Below are positions 12,608 to 21,756 of a stretch of DNA of 64,000 nucleotides, piece by piece. Both the position numbers and the translations under genes were made by a program. The notes under the pieces are model-generated. The model saw nothing but the letters and a program-made list of their open reading frames with translations. It did not search any database and was not told where the DNA came from. Origin of the DNA: Agrostemma githago (lineage: Eukaryota > Streptophyta > Magnoliopsida > Caryophyllales > Caryophyllaceae); assembly GCA_958450325.1 (NCBI GenBank), contig OY288243.1:67006606-67070605 (forward strand), written 5' to 3'. Position 1 is the stretch's first letter, and each line of letters begins with the position of its first letter.

Positions 12608-13587
12608 TTAGAGTCTAGTTCATCTTAGGGCCTTGACGTAAATAATAATAAAATCTCTTTTTTTTTTTCGCATCGAGTCAGGAGGTGCGAGGGGACCTGT
12701 CCTCCACCTCCCCAAAAATAACGTCTCGGGCACATAGCCCACTTATTATCAATAAAGAAATCAACTTTTCTTCTTTACAACGCGCCTCGACAATCGCTTG
12801 ATTTAACATACATTTCTCGCTTACGACTTGATGTATGTCATTTATCGATAACAATCAAACAAACCTCAAAACAACGAGGAACTACAAGAACCGAGATTCC
12901 GTGTTCTTTTTTACCTATTCGGTGTCTGGTATAGAAAGCCACGTAATTACCCTTTAGAACGAGCATTACTAAACCCTATGACGAATCTAGATAGTCTCTT
13001 AGCTTGTAATCAACTCGACTTCAAATGCATAGTCCGAACGCAAAAAAAAAAAAAATGAACAGACCAGTCAACTAGCACCAAATATTAGCCTTCCTACATT
13101 ACAACCCTTAAGACCTTCCCGGGACGCTTGTTAGGAGACAGTCCGAAATTTTGAGGATTCAAGCTCAATAGGATAATTCCAACCGTTAGGGCCAGACATG
13201 GAAATCAGATCCCACGTAATTTACATCCCGTTTGATTGAAATCTGAGCCATTTTTACTTAGCTTCCCCCTTCCTACCACATCACGTAACCGTACCCCATA
13301 GCCTTAACTCCACAAAATCAACTCCAGATTTTGATCCATCAAAACCACTTACTACCTAGCTCCACATTCCAAAACCACCCAAACCAGTCGCCCTGACCTA
13401 AACATGGTATCTTGGTAGTTGTCACTTCCAAGGGGTCACACCCAATCACTCCACCATAGTTCTTTAACTAGGGTGAATACGCTCTAAACATCTCACATCG
13501 ATAATTGGCATAACGAGTCTAAAGCAAAATCACTCACATATATTATGAACTACGAACATGATTTGATTTCGTCTAAGCACGGATACG
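12608..13587 (+). other. gag-pol spacer fused to post-pol sequence of copy A (pol deleted)
   Basis: The spacer at 12740-12860 matches, inverted, 27660-27780 of copy B (ATCAATAAAGAAATCAACTT and CGCTTACGACTTGATG). From about 13460 the sequence matches, inverted, 25500-25680 of copy B, which lies beyond its integrase. The whole pol gene is therefore gone. About 12900-13460 has no counterpart I can see and no coding capacity. Confidence 0.65.
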
Positions 13588-13595
13588 TAGGCAAC
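13588..13595. repeat. Left 8-bp target duplication of hAT MITE
   Basis: TAGGCAAC, identical to 14117-14124. Confidence 0.9.
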
Positions 13596-14116
13596 TAATA
13601 ACGGCAACGGATCCGAGATCCGATCCGGATCCACAAGATCCGGTCCGCACGGATCAAATATGGATCCTAAATTTTGAGTTCCGTTGGATATGGATCCGCT
13701 ATCTTTAAATGGATCTGGATCTGGATCTTAATAAGTAAATCCGGATCCGGATCCGGATCCGCAAATCCGTTTTATTAAAAAATTAACAATAATAAAAAAC
13801 TTAGAACTTTAATTTGTGTTTTTTTAGTTATTTCTATGACTTTTTTCTTTTAGTTTATTAATCTTTGATTATGAATCTTTATATTCGATTTTATTTATAA
13901 ATTATGAAAATTAATATGGTCGCAAATACGTATTAATTAAAAAAATTGTGGAATTTAAGGAAGAAATTGGATCCGTGGATCTGGTCCGGATCCGGATCTG
14001 GATCTACAATTTTGGGAGCCGTCGGATACGGACGGATCCAGATCCACTACTAGGGGTGCGGATCTGGATCTGGATCCATGCGGATCCGGTCCGGATCCGG
14101 TCCGTTGCTATCCCAA
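13596..14116. mobile_element. hAT-type MITE rich in GGATCC words
   Basis: A 521-bp insertion flanked by an exact 8-bp duplication TAGGCAAC, the size made by hAT transposases. The ends are imperfect inverted repeats (TAATAACGGCAACGGATCCG on the left, TTGGGATAGCAACGGACCGG read inward from the right). Both subterminal regions are filled with degenerate GGATCCGGATCTGG words in inverted arrangement, around an AT-rich centre. It has no coding capacity and would need a transposase in trans. Confidence 0.88.
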
Positions 14117-14225
14117 TAGGCAACCCTTCCAAGGATACAACCAACAAAAAAATTAAAAAAATCGATTACTCGATTCACATGCAAATCGAAACCTCTTTCC
14201 CATGTTCCGGTTAATGACTGATAAT

Positions 14226-14390
14226 GACGAGCCGAGGACGGAGTGAAAACCCGAAAGGGCGCTCCGGGCAAAATGAAGAATCGAGTTGCGAGCCGTCAAA
14301 AAAAGAATAAAAGGTGAGCCGAGAACAGAGTGAAAAGCCGAAAGGGCGCTCCGGGTAAAATGAGGAATCGAGTTGCGAGCCACCACGAAA
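14226..14390. repeat. Two-unit ~86-bp tandem repeat in post-pol region, copy A
   Basis: Two units each contain GAGCCGAGGACGGAGTGAAA, then CCGAAAGGGCGCTCCGGG, then AATCGAGTTGCGAGCC. CCCGAAAGGG can form a 3-bp stem closed by a GAAA tetraloop inside a larger CCCG..CGGG pairing. The same two-unit arrangement is present, inverted, at 25206-25425 of copy B, so it belongs to the ancestral element. Confidence 0.85.
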
Positions 14391-15556
14391 AAAAATAAAA
14401 AAATGTGCTTCTCATTAATGCAAAATCAATTAAATCAAGCCTTTGTCGAGGTCCTTTACATCGAACATCCAAAATCCGGCTACCCCGGGAAACGACAACG
14501 CGTCAAGTAAAACCCCACAAAAACTAGTACTAATACGCCACATAATATCAATTAATACAACATAGTACTAAATGGTTAGGCTCTACCGGTCCAACTTCCT
14601 TCTCCCATCGCCATCTGGGCGAGCTTGTTCGGGTCTTTCACCATTGACCCCTCATAATACAAGCTTCCACCGCCATAGCCAAAGGCGAGCTCAGCCAACC
14701 ATGTTTCCTCTCATCACTAGCATCTTCAATATGGGTCTTGTTAGTCTTGGCCCATTTAGATGGACTGACGAACACTAGGATCGGTAACGCCGTCTTCGGT
14801 TGGGCACTTAGCGACATTAAACCACATAGTTTCCTTATTTTGTAGTACTGTCATCTCCACAATCCTTAACCTTTCTCTCACATCCGACAACCCTGGACGT
14901 CAGGAACGACCTCCTGAAGTCGCTAAACCCCTTTCCAACAACCGAAATACCCGCGCAAGAGTATCAGGTCCACATGGACGGTACATTTTGTCCATCGGAT
15001 CCACCAGACTTGGACGTTTATTTTATTTTATTTTTAGGGGGATAAGCTACCCCACCTAGGCGTGTTGTAGCCCTGAATGACATCGTCAATTTGCGTCTGT
15101 GGCCCAGTATGACATTGTCACTAAGATATAAAAAGTGGTAGAACTTTTTTTTCCTTTGCCTCATTTTAAACATGAATGTCGAGACAGTCACACTTGTCTC
15201 CCAACACCTAACACGCACTCGGTCAATACACTTTAGATACAAAGCATTTCTTACATCTTTACACGTCTCGAGTCAAACATTTTAATCGACGTACTACTTG
15301 ATCCGACTCCCGGCTCAAATTAATGCATTTCAAAAAAATCCGAAAATGCATTTTTGTACCCCCATGCAGTCCTAACGCATTTAAAACGTCCTAAACTACG
15401 ATGAAATCACAAACAAACCAAACTTGAAGTGATTACTTGTCATCAAAGTCAACATTTCAAAAGCAAAACAAAACGTAAGGCTAACAAATCAATCAAAATA
15501 CTAAAAGTCTAAAATATACAAACTATACAAATCCAAACACGAACCGTGTTTACAAA
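14391..15556 (+). other. Post-pol region of copy A with remnant of an antisense reading frame
   Basis: The part at 14400-14550 matches 25050-25200 of copy B inverted. On the minus strand, about 14580-14850 carries AATGTCGCTAAGTGCCCAACC, homologous to plus-strand 24790-24840 of copy B. The frame is broken here. From about 15010 to 15556 I see only non-coding DNA lying 3' of the antisense gene. Confidence 0.55.
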
Positions 15557-16119
15557 CTAGGGAGGACCCCTAGAAGCCGCGCCTATAGCTATCACAAATT
15601 CACCGATGTTGTCATCCAAACCTAAGTCCTCGAAAACAAAGGTAGGAGACTCACTACCATCCATCCCCGACAGCATATCTAGAGTAGTTGTCTCGGGAAT
15701 CCCTGCAACATCCTTGGCGGTACCCGTAGCATGACCTTCAGCCTCATCCCCAACCTCCCTCTTCGTCTCAACCCCTAGCCTAGCCTCCCCCTGTGCTAAG
15801 GACTCGCCCTGGGACCGAGCTAACCGCTCCTTAAGTTGGGCAATCGCATCATCACTAGATTGCAGAAGCTGCAGCAGCTTAGCCCTTTCCGTCCCGAGCT
15901 CGGATACTTGAGTCTCCAAATGCCCCACTATGTCCGAAGTATCCTGCAAATATACCCTCACTTTAGGAAAACACACAAATAGCCTAAAAAACCCGACCCT
16001 AGGCACGCAGACTCACCGATCGATAACCCGAAGTATCACGGGAGACCCTTGACGCATAGGCCCGGAAGTAGTTGGCAGCCTGCCACATCCGCTGATGGCA
16101 AACCGACGAGACCTAAGAG

Positions 16120-16124
16120 GTAGA
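16120..16124. repeat. Left target duplication GTAGA of E1 copy 2
   Basis: GTAGA, repeated at 19960-19964. Confidence 0.85.
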
Positions 16125-16708
16125 TGATGCGCGTCAGATTGTCACTGTCTAACACGATCAAACAAAATTTATAAATTCCAACTAACTACTACGTAGTAGC
16201 GGCAAGTCGAGATCAATCCTCAGGGACGGGCTAGGTAAAGTCGGTCAAGTCTAAGTCAAAAAGTGTTTGGAGTCTATTTTTGGGGTTTTTGGGTTAAGTC
16301 TACACTAAAAAGCTATAAACTACGAAAAGATAGTCTAATAAGGAAAAGGTGTTAGAGGGAGTCGGAAATTGGGGTCTAAGAGTCTCGGAATCGAGTTTTA
16401 GTCACAAAATCGATAAAGAGAGAATGCCACCTTTCGGTTTCTTCACCCAACTTATCTAGATCCCGCTTTCGTGACGAAAAAGGGTAAGTCTCAAGTCAAG
16501 GTAACTCCTACCCCGAGTTTCCCCATATTGATGGGAGTGAGTGAAGGTCGATTTAGCCGTACGCTCTAAGTCAACAAAGACACAAAAACCTCAAACCTGA
16601 TAAATCAACAAGAAAACAACCCACCAACATCCCTCAATTCAAATTACCCAAGATCTTCCTCCCTTAACCCCCTAACAAGAAATCTACTCACTATTCATAA
16701 TGGAAACT

Positions 16709-18109
16709 GATAAGCTAGTCGTGTACCTATAAAAAATAACCAAATACGGTCCAACTAAAAATATAGCTACGGAAGTCGGGATCGATTTCACAGGGAGACA
16801 AATAAATCCTACTCGTAATTAAAGTCTATCTTAGTAACCAAATCAGGGGTTTTTGTGAGTTGTTTTAACTAATCTAAAAGTAGTGAAGGAAAGAGAAAAA
16901 TAAAGGAGAAAAATAATTAAACTAAATAGGACGAATTAAGACAAATTATAATATGGAGAGAAAACTAGGATTGTCGGTTCACTACGAATTTCTTATGGTC
17001 ACGGTCTAAGTCACAGGTCTGTCGCATATATTGGTCTAAGGGGTATTGAAAAGGTCCTTCCGGTTCGCTATTCACCCTAGCATGCGTCTAAAGGCTTCCA
17101 ATCTTATTAGGGCATACTAATGTGTTGTAGCAGGTCTAAATTTTACCAGGCTTCCGATCTTAGGTTCAAGTTTACCGAATTCAATTAATCAATCACGCGC
17201 ATTAACTGACTAATCGCGATTATATGCTACAATTGACAACTCAGACACAATATTATTGACAGATCTATAAATTATTTAGCGACCACATTCAATTCGCAGA
17301 TCCCCTAAATTCTAGCGAAGGAAATTAGCTACTCATAATTAAATTGAGAACAACAAGATTAATAAGAGATTTTTACTAAATTAAACCTGACGAATAATAA
17401 TAAATTTGCGACAAGCATAAAACAACGGTGAAGAATAATTAAATATGAAGAAGAAGAACAATCAGGAATGGAGAAAAAAAGGAAGAAGGATTCAATAAAA
17501 TTACCAAAAGGAACGAAGGCGATTCGAATCCGAAAGTCTTACAATAACCGAGTTCTTAAAGGAAGAAATTAAACTAGGAGTAGTTCTAAGAGAATAAGAA
17601 AAGAGATAAAAGTCTAGAATAAAAGTAGAGAAGAATAAAGTTGAGAAGTTGTGAAGAAGTGTCGTCTAATGTGGCTGAAAAGCCCTATTTATACAATTTG
17701 AATGAGTTAAAAACTGTTTAGGAAACTTCTTGTGTTTAGAAAATTTCTTGCTGATCACGAAACCTGCCCGCGGCCCAGGGAATAGGCGGCCGACTATTGT
17801 AATAGTCAGTCGACTAATCATTCATTAATTTGATCTCTGCAGCTCCAGAATAGTCGGCCGACTATAGTAATAGCCGGTCGACTATCGTCATGGTCGGTCG
17901 ACTATCGCTTGTTTTAGCGAACAGCTCCTTCCAGCTTTGTTTTGGCGCGGTTTTAGTTCGTTTTAGCTCCTTTGTCTTCCGTTCCTGCAAAAGGACAATA
18001 CACACCACAAAGTAGCCAATTCGGGGCAAAATAATAGTTTTCACTATTCAATAAACATGGGAATGCGCGCATAAAAGGCATAAAAAGTGTATATAAAATA
18101 CGTGCATTA
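16709..18109 (+). mobile_element. LTR-like element E2, nested in E1 copy 2, TSD GAAAC
   Basis: Starts TGATAAGCTAGTCG and ends ATACGTGCATTA, flanked by GAAAC on both sides (16704-16708 and 18110-18114). The E1 copy at 2352 lacks it at the matching place. Like E1 it has the word GTCGGGATCGATTTCACAGGGAG about 70 bp inside, is non-coding, and carries its own palindrome cluster. The final TA in place of CA fits a C-to-T change. Confidence 0.8.
17765..17905. repeat. Cluster of ATAGTCGGCCGACTAT palindromes in E2
   Basis: Five or so variants of ATAGTCGGCCGACTAT (GGCGGCCGACTATTG, TAGTCAGTCGACTAA, TAGTCGGCCGACTAT, TAGCCGGTCGACTAT, TGGTCGGTCGACTAT) occur in 140 bp. The palindrome core differs from that in E1, although the two clusters sit at similar places in the two elements. 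Confidence 0.85.
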
Positions 18110-18689
18110 GAAACTAATAAAACGATAACTAAGGAGAAAACAACTAAACAAGCATAACGATTAAATCTAAGGAAAACAATAACTAAATTAAATCTAGACG
18201 AGAGATTAAATCTAGAACGAAATTAAATATAACTAGAGATTAGGGAGAGGAAGAGAAATATACCGACTATTGAGGAAAACAATAATAATAAAGAGGATTG
18301 CAATAAAATAAAGAGAAGCTTGATGAAGATGACAATGGATCCGTCACTATCCCCTTGAAAATCTCCAAAAGAACTTCAATAAAAACTTGAATATAATAAA
18401 GTTGGAGTCTTGTACACTAATTAATTAGATCTATAATAGGTAGAGATTTTTGGATTGTCGTCGTCCAAAAATCTCCCTACTAATTAATCTACTAATAAGC
18501 TAATAATAATCTACTAATAATAATCTACTACTAGTCTACTAGCTTGGGTAGTGTTGTGGTGGTGTTGTGGAATTGTCCTCCTCAAATGAGGGGTTACATA
18601 TATATAGAGGAGAGAAAAGAGGGGTCTCAAAAACCCTAGTCCTTTAAGCCAAATAAGTGGCAGCCCAATACTTCAATACCCATAAACTG

Positions 18690-18795
18690 CATTTCACCCT
18701 ATGAAACCCATCCGATAAAATTTCGCCCCGCGGTTTTGCATAACTAGCCACCGGGCAAAACTTTGCCCCGCGGTTTTCCCAATTTCGCCCGATCA
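18690..18795. repeat. Degenerate GGGCGAAATTTCGCCC-type palindromes in E1 copy 2
   Basis: Variants such as ATAAAATTTCGCCCCGCGG and CCGGGCAAAACTTTGCCCCG correspond to the cluster at 3598-3845 of E1 copy 1, but are fewer and more degraded. Confidence 0.75.
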
Positions 18796-18949
18796 CTTCG
18801 TAAGGTGATAAATCACCCCACGCACTTTACGGTTTCACCTATTCCAATTCAATTGCAAATCTCGAACCAAATTAGATCTCACCCATCCAGTCCAATTAAA
18901 TTCCTCGAGTCTCCATTCAAATGTCGATTTATAATCCTCGAACTCGAAT

Positions 18950-19485
18950 TCGGGTCGAGCCAGGTCGACACCGGAGTTGGTGTTGACGCCGGCGAAGGTC
19001 GCCGAAGGTGCCGTCGTTGTGGTTGTTCGTCGTTTCGGGAAAAGGGGGCGGCGAGGAGATTGCCGGCGTTGCTGGCGTGCGACGCTTGCCGGAGACCGGA
19101 GTTGTGTGTTGCTGTTGTTGGAGCTAGTCGGAAATGGGGCTGCTGCGCTGCTGTTGTTGCCGGTGCCGCTGCTGGTCTTGCTCATCGGCGCTGCTGTGGA
19201 GTACTGGTGTCGCGTCGGAGCTCCGGCGAGTGGCGAGGGAGACGGAGGCGGCTGGTGGTTTATGGAGGTCAGGCGGAGGTGTGGAGGCAGAGGTTGGGTA
19301 TGGTGGTTGTGGTGGTGGCCGGATTTCGTGGTGGAGGACGGAGTTGAAGGTGGTAATGGAGGTCGGGTATGGAGGTTGTGGTGGTGGCTGTTGTTGTTGT
19401 CGTTGTGGTCGGGTTGTGTTCGCCGGAGTCGTCAGCCGGAGGTTCGCCAGAGTTTCTGGTTGCAGGTTGATGGAGGGAGATGAAG
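18950..19485. other. GC-rich GGTGGT/GCTGTT block inside E1
   Basis: This segment is far richer in G and C than the sequence on either side and made of repeated GTGGTGG, GCTGCTG and GTTGTTG words. Open frames occur on both strands because stops are rare, and none shows a recognisable domain. I do not call a gene here. The E1 copy at 2352 has no equivalent. Confidence 0.5.
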
Positions 19486-20488
19486 GAGATGGGTGTTAGT
19501 CAAGGTCAAAGTCGGGTTTGACCTTGAATTTGGGTTGAATTGAATTGGAATATGGAATGGGTTGCGTTGAATTGAGTGATTGGCTTTGTGTTGATTTGGG
19601 CTTGGTTTGAGTTGGGTTATGGGTTGATGGGTTGAGTAGGTGGATTAGAAGGGTCATGAGAATGAAATGGGTCATGGGTGATTATATGGTCAAAGGTTGG
19701 GTTTAACTTGGGGTTTGACTCGATCTAGCTTCTCTTGCTTCAACTCACCTCTTTATTCACGAACACGTACCTATAAGACAAAAACACACAAAAGCAATAC
19801 CAAATTCTACGAAAAATACGAAAAATACGAGAAAAACAAATTCAAACTAGAAAATACGAAATATAGTCAAAAATGAGTTATATTGACGTTAAAGCGCACA
19901 AAATCGAGTCAAATACAAGTGAAAATAGGGGTAAAACGGTCCAAATTTGTGTGTTATCAGTAGAAACCGTACAAATTAGTCAAACATAACCTAATCCTTG
20001 AGAACCGAGTCTGAAGCAAAACATGAAACTTACCCGGTATACCCGGTCACGCCACTCCATCCCAGCCTCCATTTCCTCAGCGGAACACGGGGACAGAGGC
20101 TCTATAAAGGCTACCCCTTCTGCATCGACTCTAAGCAGCGTCAAGGGGAACTCTGGGGGCTGTACAGCATCATCTGGATTGGCCAGCTGAAGGAAAAGCG
20201 AACCGTTCAAAATGAAAGCAAACACTAAACCATAGGACAAAACAAACGATAAAACCAAAACCGACATTTCAACAACCCTAATCTTGGGGGCTACTAAGTA
20301 AAAACAAACAGTAAGAAGGAAACTTACATCCTCGAGACGCAGCTGGTTCACCAGCACATTCTCCAACGAGTAGTGACTCGTCGTGCCCTTAGCTTTAGCC
20401 AACCTCCACTCTATCCCCGCCGAAACTTAACCGGACGAGCACGCACCATCTTAAGTGCCAATCGAGGGAATTAGGAGTAAATCCAAAC

Positions 20489-20749
20489 CTGTAAAGCAAG
20501 CCTAAAAACCTTCTATAGTCAAAATCATCCCCAGCGATAAACGAACCTGGAAATCTCCAGCTAACAAGACCACTTGTTCCAAAACACATAACAACCCAAG
20601 CAAAAAAAAATCTGAAAAAACAAATTCGGCAGAATCCCGAAACATTCAAAAAACAAATTCAAAACCCGCGAACCTAACGAATCCCAAGTAAATTTTAAAC
20701 CCGTGAGCCCAGCAAATCCCAAAGCATTCTGAAGGTAGTTCAACTCAAT
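20489..20749 (+). other. Sequence between the antisense gene and the 3' tandem array
   Basis: Minus-strand frames here are open but without a recognisable exon. It may hold further 5' exons of the antisense gene. Confidence 0.35.
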
Positions 20750-21365
20750 TTAATTCAAAACCATTTTAAACGAGCCCCTTGTAGCGCTCAAAAACAATTT
20801 TAAATGAGCCCCTTGTAGCGCTCAAAACCAATTTAAATGAGTCCCAGGTAGCACTCAGAATCAATTCAATTTTAAAAGAGCCCCTTGTAGCGCTCAAAAC
20901 CAATTTAAACGAGTCCCTGGTAGCACTTGATTCAATTCAATTTTAAATGAGTCCCTGGTAGCACTCAATTTAATTTTAAACGAGTCCCTAGTAGCACTCA
21001 GTTTAGTTCAACGAGCCCCTGGTAGCGCTCAAAATTCAATTTTAAATGAGTCCCTGGTAGAACTCGATTCAATTCAAATTTAAATGAGTCCCTAGTAGCA
21101 CTCAGTTTAGTTCAACGAGCCCCTGGTACCGCTCAAATTCTGATTTTGCACGAGTCCCTGGTAGCACTTGATTCAATTCAATTTTAAATGAGTCCCTGGT
21201 AGCGCTCAATTTTTTTAAACGAGTCCCCAGTAGCACTCAGTTTAGTTCAACGAGCCCCGGTAGCGCTCAAAATCCGATTTTGGATGAGTCCCTGGTAGCA
21301 CTCAATCCAATTCAAGTCAAGTCAAGTCAAGTCAATGAGTCCCTGGTAGCACTCAAAACAATCAA
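20750..21365 (+). repeat. Tandem array in the 3' region of copy A (GAGTCCCTGGTAGCACTCA units)
   Basis: About 17-18 degenerate units of roughly 30-40 bp, built around GAGTCCCTGGTAGCACTCA or GAGCCCCTTGTAGCGCTCA with a spacer such as ATTCAATTTTAAAC. GAG and CTC at the two sides of each core give a small dyad. The array lies between the antisense gene and the 3' LTR, the place where Tat-lineage elements are known to carry hypervariable tandem repeats. Confidence 0.9.
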
Positions 21366-21756
21366 ATCAACCCGAAACGAGTCCATAAGCATTCAATTCA
21401 CGCCCCCTGAGGAATACCTAAAGCAAAACCAAAATCAACAGAGCCATCCGCCGAGGATATCAAACCAGAACTAAGACACCAATAAAGAATTAAGCAAAGG
21501 TCCATGTCAAATACCGAAACTACTAAAGCAACAAACCCAAGAAGAGATAGCAAGCACGGACCCAAGCTCCGACAAGCAACCGCAGGTGAGGATGTCAGGT
21601 ATGATTTCTAAGCCTTGGCTGACGAGCCTCAAATACGTAATCCGACGGACTTAAAACGACCCGATCGGACAGCCACCAGGTCGTAATCCTTGATTGACCT
21701 GGGCGGCTATACTTTGACTTATCCCTTGTCCAAGCCTCAAACAAAGTGAGGGCTTC

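Larger units (their letters stand above)
16125..19959 (+). mobile_element. LTR-like element E1, copy 2 (probably a solo LTR), TSD GTAGA
   Basis: Starts TGATGCGCGTCAG and ends GTGTTATCA, with a 5-bp duplication GTAGA. These are the ends expected of an LTR or solo LTR. Without the nested element it is about 2.43 kb. Its first 600 bp and the part after 18110 resemble 2352-3500. It has no gag or pol. It lies in an intron of the antisense gene. A GC-rich part (18950-19480) looks unlike the rest and is listed separately. Confidence 0.8.
15557..20488 (-). pseudogene. Antisense, intron-containing gene of the Tat element (unknown product with coiled coil)
   Basis: Four exons read on the minus strand: 20488-20328, 20186-20034, 16112-16017 and 15943-15557. 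All three introns start GT and end AG (GTAAGTTTCC..CTTCAG, GTAAGTTTCA..CTCTTAG, GTGAGTCTGC..TTTGCAG) and all are phase 0. Native intron sizes are 141, about 81 and 73 bp. Exon 2 has LANPDDAVQPPEFPLTLLRV, exon 3 CHQRMWQAANYFRAYASRVS, and exon 4 a coiled coil (HLETQVSELGTERAKLLQLL) with an acidic tail. A 3.8 kb element sits in intron 2 just before the acceptor, leaving the exons intact. Exon 1 seems to need a one-base frame correction near 20410, and no ATG is evident, so 5' exons may be missing. I do not recognise the protein. An antisense gene between pol and the 3' LTR is known from some Tat-lineage elements such as Grande. Confidence 0.7.

Noticed and set aside
18763..19499. Several overlapping frames (up to 194 codons) on both strands
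   Set aside because: Explained by high GC and simple words. No domain, and overlapping frames on both strands cannot all be real.
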